The translations under genes were made by a program, and so were the position numbers. Positions 13,097-22,642 of a stretch of DNA of 23,308 bases are shown here, piece by piece (the first letter of the stretch is position 1; each line of letters opens with the position of its first letter). The stretch lies in contig JAYMSP010002605.1 in the NCBI GenBank assembly GCA_036897095.1, positions 1 through 23,308 of the forward strand, read 5' to 3'. The DNA comes from Plantago elongata (Eukaryota > Streptophyta > Magnoliopsida > Lamiales > Plantaginaceae). The notes below the pieces were generated by a model. That model worked only from the letters and a program-made list of their open reading frames with translations, had not been told where the DNA came from and ran no database searches.

Positions 13097-13299
13097 GGAT
13101 CTGGTTCGGACGTCAAGAGAGGATCAATCGCAATCCTCAGCGAATCAAAACCGTTACTACAATAAATTCCTTTATCAGCAACCTGGGGTTCAATCATTGG
13201 GCCATTGCCTTTATTCCGGGTACGTGGGGATTCAACCCGCTACCACTCCTACTCTCGTGTTGCCTTGTCTTCCACTCGTGCAGGTTGTTGGCTAGTTGC

Positions 13300-14417
13300 T
13301 AAGTCACTACCATGCTCGACAATGCTGCCTTTCCGCGGCTTTGAAGCTATAGCTACCACCCTCAAATTTGATTCTTTGGCCTAAGTTAACCCCTGGCCTC
13401 GACAATCATCCTGGACACGCCGCTGCTTTTGCTGAGCTTGAGGAACCGGCCTACGGATCGGGTTCGGGCAAATACGTCCAATTTTTGAAACTTTTTGCAA
13501 AACAACATTTTCCACTCTTATTCAACAGGTTGTTTGATCATTCTTTCTTTCAGGTCCTTAATCATGATAAACTCTCAGCTTATAGGTAATATCAACGTCG
13601 ACCAGGATTCTAGAATAAGACACACGCAATTTACGAGTCATACATTCATCAGTAAATAGTGGCTTACCCGGAGCACTTTCAATTTTTCCCAAACTCTTTG
13701 CTCCCCATAGATGCAAAGGTAAATGCGGTAGCTTAATCTAGATTGGTACCGTATGCAACATATCGTCTCTTAAGGAAAATCCAATTCTCCATTCTCGCAA
13801 GAACATGGTCATATTAAAAACTGTGTACGGTCCATTGCTCATCACAGAGTTCCTATCCTCTGCCGTTTTGAATTTGAGAATGAAGTATCCCTCCTCACTA
13901 TAGAAAATTTTAGGTAATCTAACGAAATTTCAGTACTTCTCCATGTAATGTTTTACCGCAGCCATTGACAAATCACCCCATTAAACATACATAATGAGTG
14001 TCGATTTAATTCAATTTTTGAGGCGACATCCTCCTCCTCAATCTCAATTTCATCACCGCCCTCGACAATGGCGGGTGCCGATAAGGTGATTACCAAACCT
14101 CTAGTTGAATCCCGATTTCCCCTAATTACATCAGTCCATAACTTCTCGACGGAGGTGCAGGAGCAGGTGCCGGATCCGCCACTGACAATCGGATCGGAGC
14201 CTAGTCGTGTTCTCAGCAACCCGATTAATCGATGTTGTTACCAACTCAATTCCGACCAAAGATGGGTCTCCACCAGTCGGAGTAGGTAACGGTTCAACGT
14301 CACCAATCAGGTCGGAGGCCGGGTAACATGATTCTCGCAATCCTGATTAGTCAAGGTTAACTCGTCGGAATCAACATTAGCCGAAGGTGAGGACGGAGAC
14401 GGGTCAAGAGGCGCCAT
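13300..14417 (-). pseudogene. LINE ORF1 (DUF4283-type RNA-binding protein)
   Basis: A start codon at 14417 gives MAPLDPSPSSPSANVDSDEL. A stop follows soon after, near 14300, and the homology continues in another frame. KLWTDVIRGNRDSTRGLVI (about 14080-14150) and an acidic stretch precede a DUF4283-like block with FILKFKTAEDRNSVM and LREWRIGFSLRDDM (about 13750-13870). That domain is typical of plant L1 ORF1 and Gag-like proteins that coat the LINE RNA. A Pro/Gly-poor tail follows to about 13300, where a CCHC knuckle is usual, but I could not confirm one. The left limit is approximate. Confidence 0.72.
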
Positions 14418-14560
14418 ATTCTTGCATGGATGTCTTCATCGTGTCACCGATTGCACCGGCGAATTCCGACGTCTCCTCGGCATTGGTAGGGTTTCTCAGT
14501 CTGAAATTGTAGGAGCAATTTCGTAGAGAGATAAAGCTCGTTTAATGTGTGCTTCTTTTT

Positions 14561-14580
14561 AATGACTACCGTCAAAAGTA
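14561..14580. repeat. LINE target-site duplication, right copy
   Basis: TACCGTCAAAAGTA at 14567-14580 pairs with the left copy. It marks the 5' boundary of the LINE and the point where hAT sequence resumes. Confidence 0.8.
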
Positions 14581-14705
14581 TAGTTTATCAGTAAACATGT
14601 CTACTATTATAAACAAAAACACGAGATTAAACCTTTCAACAATTTAAAATGCATCATTGATTAATAGTTAGCCACATGTAATTTCGAATCCTGGCTCCAC
14701 CCCTG

Positions 14706-14713
14706 ATTGTCTG
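14706..14713. repeat. hAT target-site duplication, right copy
   Basis: ATTGTCTG directly follows the right terminus ...CCACCCCTG and is identical to the left copy. Confidence 0.93.
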
Positions 14714-15258
14714 CATGTATATCCTCATACATGCTTCACATAGTGGGGGCTTTATGTACATATAATGATAATCAGTATGAAATCTGAAACACAAAGACGG
14801 TTTTTGTGATGCGAAAAGGGGACTTGGATTGAAGTGTACTCCACACAAACCTCTGTTCAACAATGATACAAAAAGTTTCAAGCTCAATATCCAATTTTTA
14901 GTAGATACTGAGAGTGTTTTGTGGAGTTGATTCTTGGTAAAATTTCGTGTGAAGCCTACATGCATCAGATTCTTTCATGCTGGCCCTGCTCGCAACTAGA
15001 AATGAAATTGGAAACACAAATCCTCGAATGTTGCTCATGTCCCGTTTAACATCAGAGTTCTTATTTCTTAATTGTCAGCAACATTTTTGGAAGAAAAGAA
15101 AGAAAATTAAGTAAAGAAGGCATATATGTACATAAGGCAGGGAAATGCCTGAACTGGGCTGGATGAAACTATATACCTTGAATTGATACTAGTAAAGCTA
15201 TGGTTGCAAGGGAAATCGATAGCCAAGAAGTTGTTAAAAGCTCTTTCTAAATGGATTA
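14714..15258. other. Intergenic DNA with a weak exon-like segment
   Basis: No gene is assigned. On the minus strand, 15177-15246 reads KELLTTSWLSISLATIALLV plus three residues. It is hydrophobic, preceded by a TTTAG acceptor-like site and followed by an AAG/GTATAT donor-like site. This could be a small exon of a host gene later split by the LTR element at 15259, but no family match comes to mind and the fit may be chance. Confidence 0.3.
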
Positions 15259-15781
15259 TGTTTGAACTAGTTTTAGTTCCAGTTTGGCCCGCTCTAATAA
15301 AAGTGGCCTACTATCGGTGGAGTATCTTTTATTTATTTCAATTACCCTTATTTTAAGCATTATTATCTCTTTAGCATATTCTTAGACTCAGAGATCTAGA
15401 TTAATAAGAAAATCCCTAGATTCTCTCTAGATGATAATGCCAATAGATCTTTAATTATTCCAGCATATCACTTTCAATTATTTATTACCATCAGAATTCT
15501 TCACTACCTGGAATAACCTATCAAGTAGCAAGTATAAATAGGACATAGGGCTTAACCCTGATTATGCTTTTATCAATGAATAAGGTTATTTTAACTGACA
15601 TTACCGCTTTGCGTGTACCGGCTAAGCAACCGGTTATTCGTGACCCTACTCCTTTTATGGGTGAATTCGCTCCTATAAACACCAAATCCGCCACTACCAT
15701 AGCGAAAGGCTTGGTAATTCATAGCACGAATTACTTCGTAATTCTTACTATGAATTACTTGGGAAAAACTACATCTCATCA
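15259..15781 (+). repeat. 5' LTR
   Basis: 523 bp, starting TGTTTGAACTAG and ending ...CATCTCATCA. It has a TATAAATAGGAC box near 15533 that would act as the element's promoter. The second half contains a segment (TTACCGCTTTGCGTGTACCG) shared with the other LTR. Confidence 0.88.
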
Positions 15782-15783
15782 AT

Positions 15784-15795
15784 TGGTATCAGAGC
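15784..15795 (+). promoter_or_regulatory. Primer-binding site (initiator Met-tRNA)
   Basis: TGGTATCAGAGC, two bases after the LTR end, is the standard plant LTR-element primer site complementary to the 3' end of initiator Met-tRNA. Confidence 0.92.
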
Positions 15796-17516
15796 AAGAC
15801 GATACCTTGGGGGCGCTCCCACCGACAACCGTGAAGGAAGCAACAAGGTCGTCGTAGCAATCCAGATCCAAGACAAAATGGCTAGGTGATATGGACAAGT
15901 CCATCGATGAGATCCGTTCCATGCTCGGGAAATTGATGACGATGGCAGGGATGGGAGAAGACGGGGACGAGAGGAAGAAGAAGAAGAAGAGGAGGAGGAG
16001 AGAAGACAAGTTGTGGGAGACAAGAGAAGGGGAAGGGAACATCGGACCAACTCTCCTTGAATAGGGCGGCGAGACACGGGCGGGGGAGGTGGAGACACAG
16101 CCGGTGAAGAGAGCAATAGGGAAGAAGAAGGAGGCGGAGGAAGGGGGCGGCACGACAAGGGAAAGGAAGAAGGAGAAGTCGAATTTGGAAAAACTTGCCA
16201 TGAAGACCAAGACCCTAATCGCGCATTCGGAACCAAATGCTAGACGGACGTATACAACTCTCATCCGGACAGATCGAACTACCCGACCAAGTCAAACTCA
16301 AGGGGTGAAGACAACAGCTTGAAGAAGGCCCAAGTTGGAGAGCGCGTGAGGTGGGAGAGCGCGCAGCACGTGGGGGCGCGTGAAGGCGAGGGCACAAGAT
16401 TGGAGGCTTATGGGAATAATGCTCAGTTCAAGAAACAAGTTGAGGGAGCAAACAATGAGGAGGAGCATGTGATGATTGGTGAAGTCTCCGCTCCTCTCAA
16501 ATCTCGTTCAACTTCCAACAATCTTGTTCATCCTTAATCAATGGACAAGATGGAAGACAGGTCGACAAGGAAACCTGAGGCACCAATCAAGCTGAAGTGG
16601 GGCATGGAAGGGGAATCGGCCGCGCCAACAGGTGAAGAAAGCATACTAATGACACCTAAGAAGGAATCGGTGGAGACTAGCACTTGTCAACTCCGGAATA
16701 AGGGACCGGTAAACGATGGGTGGAAAATTGCTACTTCCAAGAAGACCAAACATAAATCCAAAGGTAAGGGACGTAATGGACTATCCAGGTACGATCACCG
16801 TATGAGGTTTAGGGCTATGATCAGGAGAAAGTTAGCCACTATCTTGATTGAATCTGGTTCCTGCCAGAACTTTGTTACTGCTAGCTTTGACCAACATCAT
16901 GGATTTGCCCGAAGCACGGCTTCCGAAAGGTTGGATCTGATGTCTGCTAAAGGTCAACAAGTCTAGTTTCATCTATCCCTTCTTACATATATGTTTACAA
17001 GGTGTTACCTTCCGAGCTACTCTCTATGAGCTCGAACCAGAAGGGATAATGGAGGATATAATATTAGGGGTACCATGGTTGGCTTCCACGGGTCATCTCA
17101 CTTTTGATTGTGCACGATAGACCATGTGTGTAACACTAGATGGAGAGCCGTTTATCTTGAGGGGAGCTGAAGCGGCTAGACAGGAAGATGACAAGTATGG
17201 TTTCGTTTGCAAGGCTCACCACTCCAGGGTGCTCTGGAATTTGAGTTGATTCAACCACCAAGGACACCAACAATGCTCACTGAAGGATCTAACTAAAGTA
17301 AGTACTCCGCTTCTCTAACTTCATATGCGGACTTACATGTGTAAAATTATGGGGGTCGAAGATATCTCTAGTGATGATGAAGTGGTCGAGGAAGTTGACT
17401 TGCTTAGGTTGAGAGAATTCTTCCGGTTCAGGGATGGGCGAGTATGGCCGACAAATGTGAAGAAGAGGAAGTTGTCAGAGACTTGGGGATAAGTCTCATC
17501 TTCAGGGGGCGGTATT

Positions 17517-18027
17517 GTTGGAACTATATTTAGTTCTAGTTCGGCCCGCCCTAATGAAAGTGGCTAGAGTTTGCAAGAGGCCCAGTATCGGTGGAGTATC
17601 TTCTATTTACTTCAATTATCCTTATTTTAAGCATTAGTATCTCTTTAGCATATGTTTAGAGCCAGAGATCTAGAGTAATCAGTAAATTCCTAGATTCTCT
17701 GTAGATGATAAGGCAGATCTTTAATTATTTCGGCATATCTCTTTTAATTATTTATTACTATTAGAACTCTTGACTACCTGGAATAACATGTCAGATAACA
17801 AGTATAAATAGGACCTATGGCTTAACCTAATTATACGTTTATCAATGAAGAATGATATTTCCACCGACATTACCGCTTTGCGTGTACCGGCTAGACAACT
17901 GCCTTTTCGCGACCCTACCCCCTTTAATGGGTGAATCCGTTCCTAGGAACACCAAATCCACCACTTCCATGGCGAAAGGCTTGGCAATTCGTACCACGAA
18001 TTACTTGGAAAAAACTACATCCCATCA
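17517..18027 (+). repeat. 3' LTR
   Basis: 511 bp, starting TGTTGGAACTA just after the purine tract and ending ...CATCCCATCA. It is collinear with the 5' LTR over its whole length. Confidence 0.88.
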
Positions 18028-18366
18028 AATTATAATTCTGATAAACATATGGACTAAGCAGTTTCATTACCCACCTTCAATGTAGCCCTAGGTAACAACA
18101 TGCGACTACTATCCTGGCTCAGGCAACAATCTTTGAATTGTACTTTGTATAGTTGCGAGCTCAGTAAGCGACTTTCTTTGAATCTTCATATTTCCGAAAC
18201 AAAAACAGAAGTCAACGACTCGTATACGAACAAAAATGGATTTATATATATTCTTCCAGTGTGATTTGATATGATATGATAAGTACTACACTCTCAGTTC
18301 GGTTTTAATACTGGCTAACTTAATCCAGCGCTTTTTACAATAGCTAGCACAATTGAGAGAGGCATT
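18028..18366. other. Intergenic DNA
   Basis: About 340 bp between the LTR element and the tandem repeat. No gene recognised. Confidence 0.5.
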
Positions 18367-18470
18367 GACAATGGAAGATAGATAGAGTGAAATTCTTCAT
18401 ACTTTGGAAGAATAGGAAGACAATGGAAGATAGATAGAGTGAAATTCTTCATACTTTGGAAGAATAGGAA
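18367..18470. repeat. Perfect 52-bp tandem duplication
   Basis: 18367-18418 and 18419-18470 are identical (each starts GACAATGGAAGATAGATAG and ends AATAGGAA). Complete identity points to a recent slippage or unequal exchange, or to an assembly artefact. It lies about 250 bp beyond the stop codon of the ZHD gene and could fall near the end of its transcript. Confidence 0.95.
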
Positions 18471-18713
18471 GCTTGAACATTACATTATGATACAAATTTA
18501 CACATCACCTTGAGAAAATATATTTACATCATGCTCTAAACACATCTAAGAGACGAAACTCCACAACAATGAAACATAAAAGAAAAGAATAAAAATAAGG
18601 AGTGATTCCACCTACGGTGCTGGATTCCTAGATGTCAGGGGATAAACTGATACATTTTCACATTAATGTGCAAGACACAATCTTATAATAGAGGGTGTCG
18701 TAGCGTTTACACC

Positions 18714-19493
18714 CTAAACATGCGTGCTATAGCTATCATAACATAAGAGATGTTGTTTCCTTTTCCTAGATTGCTTGCTATTATTCATCCAAACTCTAAA
18801 CACTTCCCTTTCCAAACCAACCTCACCACAAAACCTCTTCACCTCTTCCTCATCCTCCTTTCTCATACCCCACCCCAATTTCACCGCGAATTCCTCCATA
18901 CGCTCCTTCTGCTCCTGACTGAACTTCGTCCTGAACCTCTTATCACCGCTCTTAGCCACCTTCCGATCCTCACTAGACGACTCCGAGGCCACTCCACTCG
19001 CTGGTCGATCAATGCTTATACGTTCTCCTCCTGTATCTACTTCCTCCCGATGGAAATTCCGGTGGCAACCACAACATACGCATTTCAGCGGCTCATCCCC
19101 ATGTGGCATGAATTCTCCGCATCCATCAACGATATGACCTCCGATTTTTGCAGCATGATTCTTCCGACATTCTTTGTATTTCATTTTCACTTGTGACGAC
19201 GATGGCGGGGGTTTTGAAATTGATGGGGCGGGAGTTTTCGGGCTGGGGGTTTGGGCTGGATGTTGCTCTTTCTCATGATGAGTTGGACTAAAAATGTAAA
19301 TTCCGCGGCGGGTGGAAACCATTGTGGGTTTTTTGTCCGGTGTGATGGGAAGTATGGGAGCAAGGGGTAATTTGAGTAGAGATTGTGTGTTGGTGATTTT
19401 AGGTGGGTTGCAGTTGTTCATGAATTTTGGTACCCTATTGATATGGTCTCTTTCTTGATCATTTTGCTCCATATATGGGGAGAACCTTGCCAA
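18714..19493 (-). CDS. Zinc-finger homeodomain (ZF-HD/ZHD) transcription factor
   Basis: A single uninterrupted 259-residue frame, as expected for this mostly intronless plant family. Residues 1-104 are a variable, Pro/Ser-rich N-terminus. Residues 106-149 form the ZF-HD dimerisation zinc finger, with YKECRKNH, GGHIVDGCGEFMP and CGCHRNFH; Cys109, Cys125, Cys138, Cys141 and Cys143 with several His are in place. Residues 185-246 are the homeodomain, with KRFRTKFSQEQKERMEEFA, the GW in helix 1-2, and helix 3 as VFRVWMNNSK followed by a basic RKRK, a likely nuclear signal. ZHD proteins form homo- and heterodimers through the finger and bind ATTA-containing DNA in the nucleus. They act in development and stress responses. 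The linker between GCGEFMP and CGCHRNFH is short (HGDEPLKCVC), and the usual HNNK of helix 3 reads NNSK. The first Met (19493) was chosen as most upstream; Met8, Met25 and Met58 are alternatives, and all keep both domains. No clear TATA box was found. The member within the family is not determined. Confidence 0.93.
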   Translation of the reverse strand: MARFSPYMEQNDQERDHINRVPKFMNNCNPPKITNTQSLLKLPLAPILPITPDKKPTMVSTRRGIYIFSPTHHEKEQHPAQTPSPKTPAPSISKPPPSSSQVKMKYKECRKNHAAKIGGHIVDGCGEFMPHGDEPLKCVCCGCHRNFHREEVDTGGERISIDRPASGVASESSSEDRKVAKSGDKRFRTKFSQEQKERMEEFAVKLGWGMRKEDEEEVKRFCGEVGLEREVFRVWMNNSKQSRKRKQHLLCYDSYSTHV

Positions 19494-20708
19494 TTGATTG
19501 AGAAGTTAATGACTAATCTCTCCTTGATGATAATTATCTTGTTCTTGAGAGATTGTTCACTGTTGTATGAGCTTTGTCATAATGATGTGGAAGTTATGGA
19601 GTGCTTAATGAGAGATACAGATAGAGGAGAATCACTTGTGTGAAATGTGAATAGTGAGTGATTGATCCACAATCAAACGACTTAATTAATATCACTAGCT
19701 AGCACTAATCAATTCATTAATTATTTAATCATAGAATTTTTGTCGAATACGAAGCGAGTCTCACATGCAAGTTCTCATTATTAGTTAAGTAATGAGTAAT
19801 TGAAAGTGTACACAATCTGTAAAATTAGTTGGTAGTAAAATAGCAAGCTGACACATTTCTTATTCACAATATTATTACGAGTTTGGTTATTTAAAATGAA
19901 TAATTATACTTTATATAAATAATTATTATAAATGTATTGAATGATCAACTTTGTTAATATTCAATTATTTTAATTATAATATTATATCTTAAGCTAGTAA
20001 AGTATACACCATTTTCTTGTACCCAAAAATATTTTGAAGATAAGAATCTATGAAATCATTATTTTATGGTCTCCGTGTTAGAAAATAGTCCACATATTTA
20101 AACATATAACTACGGAACATATGTATGCCACATTTTCGACAAAATGATGCATTCCAATTTCATTAAGGGTGAGTTTGTTAAACAGTAATCTTCCCATACT
20201 GTTTGCATGCAAAATGTTATATCAGTTCAGACTCGACCTCAATCTCACATATTATTCATATTAGCAGCTGCTCACTCGAGCTTGTGAATTCAATTGTTAT
20301 CTTGCAAACTCTCCTTAGTAGTTTTTCACTATTTTATGCTTAGAGATTGGTGTATATCAAATTGTAGGTATCAAAGCAAGGAATTTCTGAGTTTTATTAA
20401 GGTTATGTATAGGAAAGCAAAAGTTTATCAGTTTAATTAATTTATTATTACAATTAGTTGATTACATGAACCCCTACCTTGATAAGCTAACTAATTTAAT
20501 AAGCTTGTTCAAAAAAATTATAACAAAAATGAGCTAGTTAAATTGTTTTATAAACTATATTTAACAAAACTGCTAGTTGATCAACTAATTAATTTACTAA
20601 ATACTTTTGTAAGAAATCAATTAACTTTTCAGTCACTTTGTCAACGAATTGTGCTAAATATTGTCTAAGTTAATGTCTTTTAAATCTAGACCTAATCAGT
20701 TCTCAGAA

Positions 20709-20714
<6 letters not shown>

Positions 20715-20742
<28 letters not shown>
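20715..20742. repeat. (AT)n microsatellite
   Basis: An uninterrupted dinucleotide AT/TA run of about 14 units, likely length-polymorphic. Confidence 0.92.
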
Positions 20743-20746
<4 letters not shown>

Positions 20747-21172
20747 GCTTGTTACTTCTCCCTCTCAAATAACTTCATTATATACATTGCATTGAAGTTG
20801 GCGTGTTGTTTTAAATGAAATGTAAAGCAATAAATTAATCATAATCTTTAAAAAAATGTGAAAAAGTTATATGTACATTTTAAGATGTTTAAATAATTGT
20901 ATTAATTTGTAGATTGATTATTAGTTGTTTAATATGAGATATTGCAGGTAACATTTTCTTAATTGATGTATGAAATTGAATGATGTGAGATCATTTACGT
21001 TGAAAAAATAAATACAGTTCTAAGAGGAATTTAGTATTTGTCAGCTACATTTTACACCAAATACATGAATATTTTCAAAAAGTAGATATGTATGGCTGTA
21101 ATCAAAATTGAACAATATATACTAGTGCTACATATGTATAAATGTATAACCACACCAATCCATTTCCATTAG

Positions 21173-21263
21173 TATATTTTTTTTCAATCATTAAAAGGTG
21201 ACTCGAACCTCAACTTATTAGTCAGAGATAAAGCGTCTTACCAACTGAACTGCCAACTGAACT
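21173..21263 (-). mobile_element. tRNA-derived SINE-like fragment
   Basis: On the minus strand, AGTTCAGTTGGTAAGACGC resembles a tRNA D-arm/A box and GAGGTTCGAGTC a T-arm/B box, the two parts of an internal RNA polymerase III promoter. It ends in an A-rich tail (run of T on the plus strand at about 21176-21184). The anticodon and acceptor stems do not pair properly, so it is not a functional tRNA gene. The A-box core AGTTCAGTTGG occurs twice in tandem. No target duplication was found. It could instead be a plain tRNA pseudogene. Confidence 0.5.
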
Positions 21264-22128
21264 GTAATTTGTCGTACGTTTCATAAGTGCAAGAACCTTA
21301 CATTTTCAAAATATAAGGTGCTATCGGTGCCATTTTATAGAAGTCCGGAAACTGAAGAATCACCGTCGCCATGCCAAATGAAATATCCACAACAGTGTGG
21401 TTTAGCTCTGATTCTGAGATAATGGACGACATGCATGTTTAACTTAATAAAATTAGTATTAGATTAATCAGCAGCATATACTTAAGATTTGTGCATGCAC
21501 AATAACAATTTGATTAAAGGGAGACATTTAGCATCTCAGTGTGCTTCCCAATTTCAGCATAACTTGGAAATTGGTACCACTGGGTTGTCATGTAGTAGTT
21601 TATTAAATATAATGTGTATTATTTTATTCAAAAAAGGAAATCAATTATTGTTGCCTTTCATTTACGAATCACTCAAGAAGAAGGGAGTACTTACTGAAAA
21701 GGGTTAGTACTTCTATAAGTAAAGAGTAAGAGCTACTATCTTCTCCAGTGCCCAGCAATACTTATTGAAGTATAAGCACTTAAAGTATCTGACCTTAATT
21801 TATATAGTGGAGAAAGGGTAACTCATTTGTACTCGTAACATGTCTAAGTAAGAAAGAGCACCCCTCTAACAATTAATCAAATAAAAATAATTTATAGTAA
21901 GCTATTATTTCTGAAGTAATAACTAATAAGTATTAGTTTATTAGATAGAGACTAGTACCCCTGGTAACTAGTATAAGTAATATCGTACTACTAAGACTAA
22001 ATGCTTACTTACTACTTAGAGTTTGTAAAGAGCTCTTTAATTATAATAGTAGATGAATAATGATTTGACATTATGATTGTGTATATATAAATATATACAT
22101 ACATTTTCACTGGAAAATTCTTAACGAC

Positions 22129-22492
22129 TGCATCAAAACTTTATTGGATTATTAGTGAGAGAATACTTTCTATAAATTTTACATAATCAAGAGTATACAA
22201 AAATATTTATACAAAAGGGTCTAATTAAGTATTTTAAAATTAGAAAACTCATAATTCTATTTCTAATTTAACTTGATTATATAACTGTACTAATCCTAAT
22301 CTATTTACATAATCTGTCACACTCTCACAGTCAAAGTGAGAGGAAGCCGAACACTTAAACTGGATATAAAATCTTCAACCAAGACTCTCGGAAGCCCCTT
22401 TGTGAAGATATCTACAATCTGGTGGCGAGAGGGAACATGGAGAACATTAACCTTTCCACATTCGACTTGGTTCAAGAACAAAATGTATATCC
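22129..22492 (-). mobile_element. Second copia fossil: RNase H end plus LTR-like end
   Basis: The minus strand encodes VNVLHVPSRHQIVDIFTKGL, the C-terminus of copia RNase H, followed by an LTR-like sequence (about 22129-22319). Both parts match the left end of the element at 4410-8664, so the two are one family, inserted separately in the same orientation. The copia sequence stops abruptly after ...AAAATGTATATCC (22492), where another element begins. The 22129 edge is approximate. Confidence 0.85.
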
Positions 22493-22642
22493 TGTAGCAA
22501 GTAAAATTGCACAAATGATAATTTGATGAACTTGTTTAACGCGGGGTACAATTCTCTAGTCTAATCTGATTCTAGTTTCCTAAGACGACGAACTTGGATC
22601 TTCAAATTATTCGGTTTAAGATTTAGGACTTCAAAGTCGAAC

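Larger units (their letters stand above)
9653..14560 (-). mobile_element. L1-clade LINE (non-LTR retrotransposon), near full length, dead
   Basis: A plant L1-type LINE reading right to left, with a 5' leader, ORF1, ORF2 and a short poly(A) tail. Its near-5-kb size, the retained ORF1 start and the flanking duplication show that little or nothing was lost at the 5' end, which is uncommon because most LINE copies are 5'-truncated. It lies wholly inside the hAT element and so is the younger insertion of the two. Both ORFs carry several stops and frame changes, so it cannot move on its own. The duplication copies have diverged at a few bases, consistent with a moderately old insertion. Confidence 0.9.
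9380..14705. mobile_element. dTph1-like hAT DNA transposon carrying a LINE
   Basis: The left end reads CAGGGGCGGAG (9380-9390). The right end, reverse-complemented, reads CAGGGGTGGAG (14695-14705). These 11-bp inverted repeats differ at one base and match the termini known for the petunia hAT element dTph1 (CAGGGGCGGAGC). They are flanked by perfect 8-bp duplications. No hAT transposase (hATC dimerisation domain or BED finger) is visible. Once the LINE (about 9653-14560, plus one copy of its duplication) is set aside, only about 400 bp belongs to the hAT. It was therefore a small non-autonomous, MITE-like element that needed transposase from elsewhere. The intact target duplication means neither end has been lost since insertion. 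Confidence 0.9.
15259..18027 (+). mobile_element. Compact LTR retrotransposon with gag/protease-type interior (Ty3/gypsy-like, non-autonomous)
   Basis: Two LTRs (15259-15781 and 17517-18027), both TG...CA, enclose only about 1.7 kb. A primer-binding site complementary to initiator Met-tRNA follows the first LTR, and a purine tract (AGGGGGCGG) precedes the second. The flanking 5-mers GATTA and AATTA form a near-perfect target duplication. The interior has an acidic/basic gag-like region with GAA/GAG-rich low complexity. It then has retropepsin-type sequence (ILIESGSCQNFV near 16845; GIMEDIILGVPWLASTG near 17045) as in Ty3/gypsy. No reverse transcriptase or integrase is visible, so it depended on a partner element, like the known TR-GAG class. 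It looks structurally whole at its ends, but the coding part is broken in several places. The LTRs differ at roughly one base in seven to eight by eye, implying an age of several million years. Confidence 0.88.
19494..22128. other. AT-rich intergenic region upstream of the ZHD gene
   Basis: About 2.6 kb with no supported gene. The nearest few hundred bases should hold the ZHD promoter; a weak ATTAAATAA-type AT box lies near 19715-19730 on the minus strand, but nothing decisive. The rest contains an (AT)n run and a tRNA-like fragment, plus a TA/AGTA-rich, partly self-similar stretch at 21680-22020 that may be an eroded MITE. Confidence 0.5.

Noticed and set aside
9380-14705. Autonomous hAT element
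   Set aside because: The termini are hAT but all coding sequence inside belongs to the LINE; no transposase domain was seen.
14654-14965. 103-residue minus-strand open frame
   Set aside because: It spans the hAT end and its target duplication and shows no domain, so it is a chance frame.
15769-16264. Long Ser/Pro-rich minus-strand frames of 155-161 residues
   Set aside because: These are shadows of the purine-rich gag-like region of the plus-strand LTR element.
21205-21263. Functional tRNA gene on the minus strand
   Set aside because: The boxes look tRNA-like but the acceptor and anticodon stems do not pair and an A-rich tail follows, so a SINE or pseudo-tRNA fits better.
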